A DNA stretch of 64,000 nt, taken from assembly GCF_000371965.1 (NCBI RefSeq), contig NZ_AQUO01000003.1, forward strand, positions 357,391-421,390, written 5' to 3'. The notes under the pieces were generated by a model that did no database searches, was not told the DNA's origin, and saw nothing but the letters and a program-made list of their open reading frames with translations. Both the position numbers and the translations under genes were made by a program. Each line of letters starts with the position of its first letter. Position 1 is the first letter of the stretch. Positions 33,343 through 42,155 of the stretch are shown in pieces. Origin of the DNA: Paracoccus sp. N5 (lineage in GTDB: Bacteria; Pseudomonadota; Alphaproteobacteria; Rhodobacterales; Rhodobacteraceae).

Positions 33343-33754
33343 GTACGTCCTCCCCGTTGAGCGCGGCGACCAGCCATTCTTGCGTGCTGGTCCAACCGAT
33401 GGACTTGCGGGCGCCGAGGTCGATGAGATGCGCGCCGCCGCCGAAGGCGTCGAGGCGCGGACGGGAACAGGTCAGGGCGTACTGGAATCCCCAAAGGCCA
33501 GCGAGGTCGAGCTCTTCCGCAAGGCGCAGCACAAAGCGGATGACCCCTTCGACATCGCCATGGTCGTCGTCGTGGATCCAGAGGGTGCTGCCCCCGGGCG
33601 CGTCCTGGCGCGCAACGGTGAAGCCCGCGACCTCCGGGTCGTCGGCGTCCTGATCCGCTGCGCGGAGTTCTTGAAACAGCGCGAGCGCGCGGGCGGCCTT
33701 GTCTGGGGTACCGACGTCGATCAGGCATGAGAAATGGGTGAAGTGATCCGCCAT
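33335..33754 (-). CDS. Hypothetical protein (139 residues)
   Basis: An acidic soluble protein (MADHFTHFSCLIDVGT, then DDDHGDVEGVIRFVLRLAEEL). AGGAGG stands five bases before the ATG, which makes the start secure. It is coupled by overlap to the 214-residue gene downstream. No domain recognised. Members of this gene block move together on Rhodobacteraceae plasmids, which suggests an accessory or establishment function (inference). Confidence 0.75.
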   Translation of the reverse strand: MADHFTHFSCLIDVGTPDKAARALALFQELRAADQDADDPEVAGFTVARQDAPGGSTLWIHDDDHGDVEGVIRFVLRLAEELDLAGLWGFQYALTCSRPRLDAFGGGAHLIDLGARKSIGWTSTQEWLVAALNGEDVHA

Positions 33755-33763
33755 GGGGACCTC

Positions 33764-34028
33764 CTAATGGGGAAAACCCGGCCGGGCGGTCGGGCGCTGT
33801 GTTGGAATAAAGGGGGGGGATTGGGGGCGATCGGCCGGTGGGACTGTCGCCCGCCGCCTGTCGCGCGGCATGCGCGCAGAGCATCTGCCGGTAGAAGCGC
33901 TGGCGCGCTGCCCGGAAGCCGCGCACGGCGCGCGTGTCGGGGTGCAGCGCCCGGACCGCCGCCCGCAGGACCACGAAGGGCGAAGCCGTCGCCGGCAGGC
34001 CGAGGCGCTGATAGGCTGGATCGGTCAT
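33764..34028 (-). pseudogene. Small gene with a probable frameshift in a G8 tract
   Basis: The gene begins with MTDPAYQRLGLPATASPFVV and a basic helical region with RFYRQMLCAHAARQ. The frame then reads on through the whole next gene as low-complexity arginine/proline sequence. If one G is removed from the run of eight at 33812-33819, the frame ends at TAG 33764-33766, giving 87 residues just before the next ribosome binding site. A one-base expansion, or a sequencing error, is the simplest reading. The ATG follows the stop of the 125-residue gene by one base. Confidence 0.5.
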
Positions 34029-34029
34029 C

Positions 34030-34407
34030 TCAACTGACCTCGACCACGGGCGAGGCGAGATGCGGATCGACCTGCGCCTCGATCCGCTCGGCCCGGCCCA
34101 TCCAAGGCTCTGGCCGGATGGCCTTTACCCAGTCGGCGAAGCTCGGGATGAAGCCGAGGTCTTCCTTCACATGCTGTTCGCCAACCCAGCGGGTCGGGAT
34201 GACGCGCCCGGTCGAGAGCGTGAGGGTCGGCCCGAAGATCGTCTCGGCCATGAAGATGCCCTCGGCATGGTGGCGCAAAGCCCGGTGCCGGAAATCGGCC
34301 GTGATCTCCTTGCTCTGGTCGAACCAGGCATGCACCGCCATGAAATCGTCGACCGTGCCGCCCCATTTCTTCACCGAGGACAGGGCGTGGTGATAAGGAT
34401 GTGCCAT
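34030..34407 (-). CDS. DUF6915-like protein
   Basis: A 125-residue protein starting MAHPYHHALSSVKKWGGTVD, with HRALRHHAEGIFMAETIFG in the middle. The histidine-rich, tightly conserved pattern matches the family I recall as DUF6915, found on plasmids and in phages of proteobacteria. The ATG at 34407 was chosen over a much longer open frame whose first half is serine/proline-rich shadow sequence of the upstream gene. The histidines might bind a metal. Function unknown. Confidence 0.75.
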   Translation of the reverse strand: MAHPYHHALSSVKKWGGTVDDFMAVHAWFDQSKEITADFRHRALRHHAEGIFMAETIFGPTLTLSTGRVIPTRWVGEQHVKEDLGFIPSFADWVKAIRPEPWMGRAERIEAQVDPHLASPVVEVS

Positions 34408-34417
34408 CGCCGCACCC

Positions 34418-34909
34418 TCAGAAATCGTGGGTGTAGAGTTCGGACGACGTGAAACGTTCGTTGAACTCGAGATGGATGCAGCGGGCCGCGGCGTCGAAGC
34501 AGAACTCGCCGTAAGCGCCGTCGTTGTTCTCCCAGCCGCCGTGGGTGTCGGAGAGGAAGTCGTAGGCCAGCTGCTCGACGACATCCTCAAGCGAGAGCTG
34601 TCGCACCTCGACCTCGGGGTTGTACCAGGTGAGCGCGGCGTATTCGATCTCGGTCGTGGGGAAGTCGACCGCGTTGTCGCCGGACCATGCACCGATGCTT
34701 TCGATCTGGCCGCTGTCACCGGCACCGTCGAAGGTCACGGTGACGTGGGTGATGCCGGCGGCTATGAGGCCATCGAAAAGGCGGTCCTTGTTGCCGGGGC
34801 GCAGCGCGTCGATCCGGGCGGCACGCTCGGCATGCGCCGCGAAGATCTGGCCCATGTCGACTGGCGAGGGTGCCATCGGCGGCGTGAGGGTGGGTTCAGT
34901 CAGGGTCAT
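34418..34909 (-). CDS. DUF6878-like protein
   Basis: A 163-residue acidic protein. Its core ITHVTVTFDGAGDSGQIESI and the C-terminal GGWENNDGAYGEFCFD match the family I recall as DUF6878. The ATG at 34909 is preceded by CGGAGACACCC; the 35 codons before it lie in a structured leader. The gene belongs to the leftward accessory run. Function unknown. The D-G-x-G-D-S-G-Q pattern is conserved in this family and may be a functional site. Confidence 0.75.
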   Translation of the reverse strand: MTLTEPTLTPPMAPSPVDMGQIFAAHAERAARIDALRPGNKDRLFDGLIAAGITHVTVTFDGAGDSGQIESIGAWSGDNAVDFPTTEIEYAALTWYNPEVEVRQLSLEDVVEQLAYDFLSDTHGGWENNDGAYGEFCFDAAARCIHLEFNERFTSSELYTHDF

Positions 34910-35010
34910 CGGGTGTCTCCGGTAATGGGAAGGGATCGGAGCCGGGCCGGGCGATCTCTCTCCCCCGGACAAGCTCCAAATCCCCCCTGCCCTCCTCTGT
35001 CTCTCGGGCC

Positions 35011-35529
35011 TCACGCAGCGACCCGCAGCGCCCGGGCAGCGAAGGCGCGCCAGAGCGGATCGACGAGCCGCGCATCCAGAAGATCGGCGCGGTGGCGCAG
35101 CCGCCTCGCCAGATCGGGCTCACCCCAGTCGTTGGCGCGGCCTGCCTGCGCGCGCAGCTGGCTTGCCTCGGTCACCACGCCGCGCGCCTCGGCCGCGCTC
35201 GTCACCGGGTGGCACCAGGCGACGGCGCCGTCGCTGGCGGCCCCGGCCAGCACAAGGCGTTCGTCGCGATCGAGGATGGCCAGAAGCTGGGGTGCAGCCT
35301 CCGGGTCGATCCCCTCGGCATGGTCGACCGCGCCCTGCATGGCCTCGGCCAGCGTCGGGAAACGGGAGAGGACCAGGGGAGCGGCACGGCCTGACAGCAG
35401 GTCGGCCGGCGCACGGCGCGACAGGGTCAGGGCGAAGGGGTGGTTGGGGTCGGTCTCGCCTGAGGGAAAATGCGGCGGGACGCCCCGCGCGTGGGCGGTC
35501 GGGTGGATCGGAAAGGGCAGGTCGAACAT
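35011..35529 (-). CDS. Hypothetical protein (172 residues)
   Basis: Begins MFDLPFPIHPTAHARGVPPH and continues as an alanine-rich helical protein ending in WRAFAARALRVAA. No domain recognised. The ATG at 35529 is preceded by GGAG and by a 22-base hairpin leader at 35545-35566 that closely resembles those before the DUF932 and ParB-like genes. Codon use is like its neighbours. Confidence 0.7.
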   Translation of the reverse strand: MFDLPFPIHPTAHARGVPPHFPSGETDPNHPFALTLSRRAPADLLSGRAAPLVLSRFPTLAEAMQGAVDHAEGIDPEAAPQLLAILDRDERLVLAGAASDGAVAWCHPVTSAAEARGVVTEASQLRAQAGRANDWGEPDLARRLRHRADLLDARLVDPLWRAFAARALRVAA

Positions 35530-35544
35530 AGGAGTGTCTCCGAC

Positions 35545-35566
35545 GGCGCGGGAAGCCTCTCTCCCC
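35545..35566 (-). promoter_or_regulatory. Shared leader hairpin (copy 1)
   Basis: On the minus strand the leader reads GGGGAGAGAGGCTTCCC then GCGCC, ending 16 bases before the start codon. It folds as GGGGA/TTCCC around a purine-rich loop. It is related to the sequences at 37420-37440 and 47890-47910. Confidence 0.5.
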
Positions 35567-35634
35567 GCTTCACTGTCAAAGACCAAACCGCCGCCCTCTT
35601 CCTGAAAGGGGCGGCGGCAGGTCAGCAGGGGACG

Positions 35635-36075
35635 TCAGAGCTTGCCGAGCGCCCGCAGGCTCAGCTCTGTCCCGGCCCCAACGATGATGTGGTCGTGCAG
35701 CGTCAGGCCTAGATACCTGCACCCCTTCTGGATCTCCTTGGTCATGCTGAGATCGGCCTCCGACGGCGTTGGATCGCCCGATGGGTGATTGTGGATCAGG
35801 ATCAGGGCGCTGGCGTTCAGCATCAGCGCCCGCTTGATCACCTCGCGCGGATAGACCGGGACATGGTCGACCGTGCCGGTCGAGAGAAGCTCATCGGAGA
35901 TGATGCGGTTCTTGCGGTCGAGATAGAGGACGTGGAACCGCTCGATGGGCCCGCGGACGGTGAGCGCACAATAGTCCATCAGCGCCTGCCAGCTGCCGAT
36001 CACCGGGTTTTGGCTCAGGTAGCGGCCGAGGATGTCTCGGGCCTCGAGGATGACGGTTTCTTCCTGGGGGGTCAT
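35635..36075 (-). CDS. RadC-like JAB/MPN-domain protein
   Basis: A 146-residue RadC family protein with the JAMM metal-binding motif: H95 and H97 in IHNHPSGDP and D108 in SEAD. It lacks the N-terminal helix-hairpin-helix region of chromosomal RadC (about 220 residues), as is usual for plasmid and phage copies, some of which are called antirestriction or DNA-repair proteins without direct proof. It sits between the DUF932 gene and other accessory genes on the minus strand. Confidence 0.9.
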   Translation of the reverse strand: MTPQEETVILEARDILGRYLSQNPVIGSWQALMDYCALTVRGPIERFHVLYLDRKNRIISDELLSTGTVDHVPVYPREVIKRALMLNASALILIHNHPSGDPTPSEADLSMTKEIQKGCRYLGLTLHDHIIVGAGTELSLRALGKL

Positions 36076-36201
36076 GGGGGTTCTCGTTTAAGTGCGCAGG
36101 CCGAAGCCCCCTGCCATCTCGGGGCGGGGCCAGTGGCATGCATTTGGAAGGGGAAAGCGCGACCGCCGCGCGCGAGGGCGGTCGCGATGTCGGGCCCGGC
36201 G

Positions 36202-37401
36202 TCAGCCGACCCGGTCGAGGAGCTTCTTGGCGCGCCCTTCCATATCGAGCCGCGCATCCTGCTGGGTCTTGTCGCGCGCAAGCCGCGTGATGCCCTGCAC
36301 GAAGTCGAAGATGCTCTCTGGCGGGCGGCCCTCTTCCATCAGCACCTTCTCGATGATCTTGCCGGACTCAGCTTTCGAGAAACCGCGCTTCCTCAGGAAA
36401 TCTGCGCGATCCTCGTCGCTGCGTGCAACGATCTGCTGCCGCGCCGCCTTGATGCCGTTCACGAAGCCCTGCGGCGAGGAATTGGCGAAGCGCGTCAGCG
36501 CCGGCGCCGCCTCGTGGGCAAAGCGGGAGGCCGCGTATTTCGAGTGACGAATCTTGATCTCCTGGAAATCCTCGACGCCCCAGAGGTTGCGGTTCTGGCA
36601 CACCGCCCGAAGGTAGAAGCTCGCCATGCCAAGGGTCTTCGCGCCCACCTCGGAATTCCAACAATAGAAGCCCCGGAAATAGAGATCGGGGGAGCCGTCG
36701 GGCAACTTGCCCGCCTCGATCGGATTGCGGTCGTCGACCAGAAACAAGAAGACGTCGCGGTCCGAGGCGTAGAGCGTGGTCGTGTCGCGACTGATTTCGA
36801 CATCGGGGTTGTAGACCCCGGTCGACCAATCGAGCACACCCGGCACCTTCCAGCGCGTATCGCCCGTGCCATTGCCCGCGATGCGCTGCACCGCCTCGAC
36901 AAGCTCGAAGTCGTGGATGCGGCCATAGTCGGGACCGGTCACGGCGCGCAGTTCGGTCCGGCCATCCACCGTCTCGAAGGTCTTCACCTGCTCGGCACGG
37001 TGATTGGTCAAACCGTACTGCAGGTTGATCCCCGCAAGAGGCGCGGGAAGCTGCCGCAGGTAGGATGCCGGGGCACCGACGATGCTGGCAAGCTGGCCGA
37101 AGGCCCAATGCGTGGGCGCGACCGGCTCTTGCGCTTTCGGCAAGACCAGGTGCAGTCGTTCGGCGCTGTCCCGCGTGGCCTCGACACGGATGTCGGCGGT
37201 CTGCACCACCCGGCTGCGGCTGCGCTCCGAGCGACCCTTCACATTGGCCCAGAGATCGTCGAGCGAGAGATACCGCTCGTCATCGGGCCGGTTGAACCAT
37301 TCGGACGATACCCGCCCGTTCCGCTCACCCCGGCTTACATCCACCCTCCAGCCGCCAGCCCGCGCCGGTGCGACCGGATCCAGAATTTCAACAACGCCCA
37401 T
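36202..37401 (-). CDS. DUF932 (phage/plasmid-like) protein
   Basis: A 399-residue DUF932 family protein. The family pattern is clear in FGQLASIVGAPASYLRQLP, in TELRAVTGPDYGRIHDFELV and in YFRGFYCWNSEVGAKTLGMAS. These proteins are abundant on plasmids and phages, often near single-strand binding and recombination genes; their activity is not established. The ATG at 37401 follows a hairpin leader (37420-37440) nearly identical to the one before the ParB-like gene. Confidence 0.85.
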   Translation of the reverse strand: MGVVEILDPVAPARAGGWRVDVSRGERNGRVSSEWFNRPDDERYLSLDDLWANVKGRSERSRSRVVQTADIRVEATRDSAERLHLVLPKAQEPVAPTHWAFGQLASIVGAPASYLRQLPAPLAGINLQYGLTNHRAEQVKTFETVDGRTELRAVTGPDYGRIHDFELVEAVQRIAGNGTGDTRWKVPGVLDWSTGVYNPDVEISRDTTTLYASDRDVFLFLVDDRNPIEAGKLPDGSPDLYFRGFYCWNSEVGAKTLGMASFYLRAVCQNRNLWGVEDFQEIKIRHSKYAASRFAHEAAPALTRFANSSPQGFVNGIKAARQQIVARSDEDRADFLRKRGFSKAESGKIIEKVLMEEGRPPESIFDFVQGITRLARDKTQQDARLDMEGRAKKLLDRVG

Positions 37402-37419
37402 CGGCTATCTCCCGTGACA

Positions 37420-37440
37420 GGCGCCGGGAGCCACTCTCCC
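37420..37440 (-). promoter_or_regulatory. Shared leader hairpin (copy 2)
   Basis: On the minus strand, GGGAGAGTGGCTCCC followed by GGCGCC stands 18 bases before the DUF932 start. The stem is GGGAG/CTCCC. From here to the ATG, the 39-base leader aligns without gaps with that of the ParB-like gene. Confidence 0.6.
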
Positions 37441-37798
37441 AGCCATCAACCCGTCACCGGGAAACCGGCACTCCTCTCACTCTAGAGGGTGGTCAGGGCG
37501 GTTTCCGGTCATTCGCTGGGGCCCGCATCGACTACTGCAATGCGAATTATGCTGCCGTTGGACACATTGACGCTAAAGTCGGCTTTGGGCAGCGTAACGA
37601 AAACGGTGGGTTTCGCCGGAGACACAAACCTTGGGCACAATCCGTCCGCCGTCGGAGATTTGAGAAGGGGCAGCCTAGCCAGTCCAACAGACCACTGAGC
37701 TTCACAAATGAACTCCTTTGTGTCACCGGGACACTGGAACGTGGACTGGACACGCGCCTTGCACAAGGGGCGTGTCCAAGCGCCAGGAAGCTCCGGTT
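37441..37798. other. Intergenic region without a gene
   Basis: I see no supported gene in these 358 bases between the ATPase stop and the DUF932 leader. The region should carry the promoter of the leftward DUF932 gene. A short dyad, GCCTTGCACAAGGGGC, lies near 37757. Confidence 0.4.
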
Positions 37799-40531
37799 TC
37801 ACGGCTGGTTCCCGCGCTCCGCCGGCGGCCCACGGAACGCCAACCGCATCTGCTTTTCTGTTTCGATCAGGGCGAAGAACACTACACCGATGCCGAAGAT
37901 CAACAGGCCGTCGGCGAGCGCAACCCCTTGGGTGCCAAAGATGGTCTGTAGCGGCGGCAGGTAGGTTATGGCGAACTGGGCAGCGGCGACGATGAGCACG
38001 CATGCCCAGACGATCCGCGTGCCTTTGGCCACGGCCCAGGTGAGCGAGGTGCCATGGATGTTGCGGATGAAGAACAGATGGAAGATCTCCAGCACCACCA
38101 GCATGTTCATCGCCATAGTCTGGGCGAGCGCCTGATCGCAACCCCGGTCGACCGCGTAGAAATACACCCCGAAGACGGCGGTCAGGAACAGGGTCGAGAC
38201 GAGCACGATGTGCCAAACCAGCTCGCCGGTTACTAGCGGCTCGTTGCGTGGCCGCGGCGGACGGTGCATGGTGCCGGATTCCGAGGGTTCGAATGCCAGC
38301 GCGATCCCGAGCGTCACTGCGGTGATCAGGTTGACCCAGAGTATCTGCACCGCGGTGATCGGCAGGTTCATCCCGGCGAACAGCGCCACGACGATGGTCA
38401 TCGCCTCGCCGGCGTTGGTGGGCAGGGTCCAGCTGATCACCTTCTTGATGTTGTCGTAGACGGTGCGGCCCTCGCGCACGGCGGCGGCAATCGAGGCGAA
38501 GTTGTCGTCTGCCAGCACGAACTCGGCCGCTTCCTTGGCTGCCTCCGAGCCCTTCAGGCCCATGGCGATGCCGGCATCGGCCCGTTTGAGCGCCGGGGCG
38601 TCGTTGACCCCGTCGCCGGTCATCGCCACCGTCAGCCCATGAGACTGGAGCGCGGTGACGAGGCGCAGCTTGTGGGCAGGCGAGGTGCGGGCGAAGATGT
38701 CGGTTTCCACCACCGCATCGGCAAGGGCGGTATCGTCCATCGCTTCGACATCCGCGCCGGTCAGGACCCGATTGTGGTTTTCGAGCCCGATCATCTCTGC
38801 AATGGCGCGGGCGGTCGCAGCATGGTCGCCGGTGATCATCTTCACCCGGATACGGGCAGCGCGGCACTCGGCGACCGCCGCGATCGCTTCGGCGCGCGGC
38901 GGGTCGATCAGGCCGATCAGTCCGATGAGTGTCAGCGTGCCGTCGAGGTCTGTGGCGCTAAGTGCGGCATGCCCACCCGGCACCTTCCGCACCGCCACAG
39001 CGATCACCCGCAGGCCTTCGGCGGCGAGGCTGTCGACCATCTCGTGCCAGTAGCCGGGATCGAGCGGCTCGGTGCCGCCGTCGGTGGCGCGCTGGTCGCG
39101 GCAGAGCCCCAGCACCGCCTCGGGCGCGCCCTTGACGTGGATCCGCGCGGCGCCGTCCTCGCCGTGGTGCAGCACCGCCATGTAGCGATGCGCCGCGTCG
39201 AACGGGATCGCGTCGTCGCGGCGCCAGGTCTGGAACGGTTCCGCGCCTTCGCCGCTGATCTTGCCCGCGAGCGCCAGCAGCGCGCCTTCCATCGGGTCGC
39301 CCTCGACATGCCAGTCCTCGCCGCAGGCGTGCAGGACGGAATCATTGCACAGCGCTGCCGCGCGGGCGAATTCCATCAGCACCGCGTGGTCATCGGGATC
39401 GGCGACGGCCTCGCGCCAGCGCACCGCGCCCTCTGGCGCGTAACCGTTGCCGCTTACCGAATAGACGTGTTCGGCGGCGGCGAGCGAGGCCACCGTCATC
39501 TCGTTGCGGGTGAGCGTGCCAGTTTTGTCCGAGCAGATCACCGAGACCGAGCCGAGGGTCTCGATCGCCGGCAGGCGGCGGACGATGGCGTTGCGCCGAG
39601 CCATCGCCTGCACACCGACCGCGAGGGTGATGGTGAGCACCGCCGGCAACCCCTCGGGGATGGCTGCGACAGAGAGCCCGACCACCGCCATGAACAGCTC
39701 GGAAAACGCCATGTGGCCGACGAAGACGCCGTAGCCGAGCAGGGCTGCAGCAACGATCAGGATGAAGACCGTCAGCCAGCGGGCGAAGTGGTCCATCTGG
39801 GCGAGGAGCGGGGTTGTTAATGTCTCGACATGCGCCAGCATGCCGCTGATCCTGCCGATCTGGGTGTGCGCCCCGGTGGCGGTTACCACGCCGCGTCCCG
39901 TCCCCGCCGCGACCAGCGTGCCGGAGAATAGCATCGGCGTCCGGTCGCCAAGGTCGGCGTCGTCTGCGACCGGCTGGATGCTTTTGTCGGAGGGGATGGA
40001 TTCGCCGGTGAGGATCGCCTCCTCCGCCTTCAGCCCGCGCGCCTCGAATAGCCTGAGGTCCGCCGGCACACGGTCGCCGGGCTCGACGAGTACGACGTCG
40101 CCCGGCACGAGTTCGGCCGCGTCGATGCCTACGCGTTTCCCGTCGCGCAGCACGGTGGAGCGCGGCGCCAGCATTCCCCTTATCGCCGCCATCGCCTGTT
40201 CGGCCCGGCCCTCCTGGATGTAACCGATCACCGCGTTGACGATTACCACCGCCAAGATCACGCCGGTATCGATCCAGTGCTGGAGGGCCGCCGTGACCAC
40301 GGCGGCAGCGAGCAGTACGTAGATTAGAACGTTATGGAAATGGGCGAGAAACTGAAGCACCGGGCTGTGTTTTTTCGGCTCAGGCAGGCGATTGGGGCCA
40401 TGTTTCGACAGGCGGCGGGCAGCGGTTTCGGCACTGAGACCGACAGGCGTGGAATCGAGCGCGCTCAGCACGTCGCGGGCGGGCAGGGCATGATATCGGG
40501 GGGCGGTGTCTGGGGTGGGCATTCGCTCCAT
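37799..40531 (-). CDS. P-type cation-transporting ATPase (P2 type)
   Basis: A 910-residue inner-membrane cation pump. Residues ~10-80 are a cation-ATPase N domain, followed by two helices (IYVLLAAAVVTAAL, then ILAVVIVNAVIGY) and the actuator motif ILTGESIPSDKS. The phosphorylation site DKTGTLTRNEMT starts at about residue 335. The hinge TGDGVNDAPALKRADAG is present, and six C-terminal membrane helices follow. No CPC motif is present, so it is not a copper/heavy-metal P1B pump; Ca2+, Mg2+, Na+ or K+ are candidates. A second ATG three codons in is equally likely. It is divergent from the universal stress protein gene. Confidence 0.92.
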   Translation of the reverse strand: MERMPTPDTAPRYHALPARDVLSALDSTPVGLSAETAARRLSKHGPNRLPEPKKHSPVLQFLAHFHNVLIYVLLAAAVVTAALQHWIDTGVILAVVIVNAVIGYIQEGRAEQAMAAIRGMLAPRSTVLRDGKRVGIDAAELVPGDVVLVEPGDRVPADLRLFEARGLKAEEAILTGESIPSDKSIQPVADDADLGDRTPMLFSGTLVAAGTGRGVVTATGAHTQIGRISGMLAHVETLTTPLLAQMDHFARWLTVFILIVAAALLGYGVFVGHMAFSELFMAVVGLSVAAIPEGLPAVLTITLAVGVQAMARRNAIVRRLPAIETLGSVSVICSDKTGTLTRNEMTVASLAAAEHVYSVSGNGYAPEGAVRWREAVADPDDHAVLMEFARAAALCNDSVLHACGEDWHVEGDPMEGALLALAGKISGEGAEPFQTWRRDDAIPFDAAHRYMAVLHHGEDGAARIHVKGAPEAVLGLCRDQRATDGGTEPLDPGYWHEMVDSLAAEGLRVIAVAVRKVPGGHAALSATDLDGTLTLIGLIGLIDPPRAEAIAAVAECRAARIRVKMITGDHAATARAIAEMIGLENHNRVLTGADVEAMDDTALADAVVETDIFARTSPAHKLRLVTALQSHGLTVAMTGDGVNDAPALKRADAGIAMGLKGSEAAKEAAEFVLADDNFASIAAAVREGRTVYDNIKKVISWTLPTNAGEAMTIVVALFAGMNLPITAVQILWVNLITAVTLGIALAFEPSESGTMHRPPRPRNEPLVTGELVWHIVLVSTLFLTAVFGVYFYAVDRGCDQALAQTMAMNMLVVLEIFHLFFIRNIHGTSLTWAVAKGTRIVWACVLIVAAAQFAITYLPPLQTIFGTQGVALADGLLIFGIGVVFFALIETEKQMRLAFRGPPAERGNQP

Positions 40532-41095
40532 TCACTTTCCGGCGCCGGTGGCGCCATGGTTGCAGCCGAACAGACCGCCGCCCCAAGTGGCGAGCGCCCG
40601 TCCGGTGATACCCGGACGTGTAAAACGGGCACGATATCCGACACGGGATCGGGTGCGCCCCGACCGATTGCGCGCGCGTCGTCTGCCGGGAAGACGGCGG
40701 GGTCTTGATCGGTGATCGGCCTGTTCCGACACGGATCCGGCCAGTGTGCGGTCCCCGATCCTGCGGTGCATGAATGCTCCGGTTCCCTAGAGGCCGTCGC
40801 TGACGTCGATCTCGGCCACGGCCTGATCCTGCGTCTTCACTTCGATTTAATACCGATTTTCCGGCGTTCAAGAGTTGAAGACCTGCTACTTCAGACATAT
40901 GTGAAATCGTGAAAACGGGACACGTTTCGAGCGCGTTTCTGCGGCGAGGAGACCGCAGGGATGGGGGGTTGGAAGAGCCCGCGACCGCATCTGCGGCGAA
41001 GCGACGCAGATCCCGTGAGGTCCGCGCCCTGCCGGGCCATGGACAGACGTTTCCGCCACGCACCGTTCACCTTGTCGCCGGAAGGAGTACAGGCC
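40532..41095. promoter_or_regulatory. Divergent intergenic region between ATPase and stress protein genes
   Basis: 564 bases with no convincing gene. It must hold promoters for both flanking genes. It also contains a sequence related to the transposon end at 60.3 kb (40901-40922). I found no full FNR or other well-known operator. Confidence 0.5.
40901..40922 (-). repeat. Transposon-end-like sequence
   Basis: GTGAAATCGTGAA followed by AACGGGACA. The 13-base part is identical to the end region of the TniABQ module at 60271-60283, and both finish in GACA (TGTC on the other strand). The orientation is the same as that of the 60294 end. It may be a remnant of, or a target used by, a related element. 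Confidence 0.45.
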
Positions 41096-41923
41096 ATGCA
41101 CATCGAATCCATACTGATCGCCTCTGATCTCTCGGCGCGATCGGATCGCGCCCTGCAACGTGGCTTTCTCCTTGCCAGCACGTTGCGCGCGCGCGTGCGC
41201 GTGCTGTCGATCATCGACGACAGCGTTCCGGATGACCTCGCGGCGGACTTGGTCGAGAAATGCCGCACCCATCTCGAGGCGTCGGCACGTAGCCTGGCCG
41301 GGGAGGTTCCCTACGAGATCTTGGTCGAGACAGGCGATCCGATCACCCGCCTGGTCGAATTCGTGAATGACGCCGATGTCGATCTCGTGGTCGTCGGCCG
41401 GCACCGTGACAGGGGCCTTATGGACGGGCTCCGGCAGACAACGGTGGAGAGCGTGATCGCTCGTTCCCTCACCCCAGTGCTGCTCGTCACCGACCCGGTC
41501 CATGGAAGCTACGGCCGCGTGCTGGCGCCGGTCGCATTCTCCTCCGCCTGCCGCCACGCGGTCAGGACAGCCCTTGGTATTGCACCCGAGGCGACGTTCC
41601 GCCTCTTCCACCTCTGGATGGCGCCGTTCGAAGGCCTGGCCGGAGGGCCGTCGTCGAACTTCGCACGTCAAGTGCAACGAGAAACTGCGGCGCATGCCGC
41701 GGCTTGGACCGATGGCTTTGCCGCGACGCTTCCCAAGGTCGCACTGGTGCATGACGGTCTGGGATCCGGATGCCATCAGGAGATCACGAGCTTTGCACCG
41801 GACCTGATCGCGGTCGGCGCCAACACCCGAAGACTGTCCTTCACCGGTCTCGGCTCGTTCACGGCCGAGCTCCTGCGCACCCCGCCCACGGATCTGCTGA
41901 TCGCGCGCGGATCCGAATACTGA
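41096..41923 (+). CDS. Tandem-domain universal stress protein
   Basis: A 275-residue protein with two UspA-like domains. The first is recognisable from IESILIASDLSARSDRAL and the ATP-loop-like VVVGRHRDRGLMDGL. The second, more diverged, starts at YGRVLAPVAFSSACRHAV and ends TAELLRTPPTDLLIARG. GGAAGGAG lies a few bases before the ATG at 41096; the longer frame upstream is shadow sequence. Usp proteins bind ATP or act as stress scaffolds. Pairing with a cation ATPase is common in redox- or oxygen-regulated clusters, so a shared stress response is plausible. Confidence 0.88.
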   Translation: MHIESILIASDLSARSDRALQRGFLLASTLRARVRVLSIIDDSVPDDLAADLVEKCRTHLEASARSLAGEVPYEILVETGDPITRLVEFVNDADVDLVVVGRHRDRGLMDGLRQTTVESVIARSLTPVLLVTDPVHGSYGRVLAPVAFSSACRHAVRTALGIAPEATFRLFHLWMAPFEGLAGGPSSNFARQVQRETAAHAAAWTDGFAATLPKVALVHDGLGSGCHQEITSFAPDLIAVGANTRRLSFTGLGSFTAELLRTPPTDLLIARGSEY

Positions 41924-41968
41924 GGCGAGGACAGGTTCGCCGAAAGGTGCCTCGCCGTCGTATCGGTG

Positions 41969-42009
41969 CTGAACCGGCTTGGTCTTGTCACTTTTTTGGG
42001 CCGGTTCAG
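41969..42009. repeat. Inverted repeat downstream of the stress protein gene
   Basis: Perfect 10-base arms CTGAACCGGC (41969-41978) and GCCGGTTCAG (42000-42009) flank a 21-base loop that contains six T residues. It may terminate transcription or be an element end. The plus-strand TGTCACTTTT inside it starts like the TniA element end but diverges after about nine bases. Confidence 0.45.
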
Positions 42010-42155
42010 TGGAAGCGGACATTGGCACTCCACGCAGCCTCCGACGCTGTAAGCTCCAAGCGGTCGTTCGTTGAGCGGGCATCAAGGTCGGCAACGGGCC
42101 GAGATCGCCCGAACCCGGTGGGTTTCCCCGCCGGGCCCGAGGGCAGACCCCGTTC

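Noticed and set aside
33177..33760. C-terminal 190 codons of the frame starting at 34028
   Set aside because: Arginine/proline-rich sequence overlapping the well-supported 139-residue gene in another frame; better explained by the G8 frameshift.
40708..40725. FNR-like site (TTGATCGGTGATCG) upstream of the ATPase and stress-protein genes
   Set aside because: The right half does not match ATCAA, so it is too weak to claim an oxygen-regulated promoter.
41987..42010. Plus-strand TGTCACTTTT as the missing left end of the TniABQ element
   Set aside because: Only about nine bases agree with the 60294 end; it lies inside an inverted repeat, and the implied 18-kb element would include the whole replicon.
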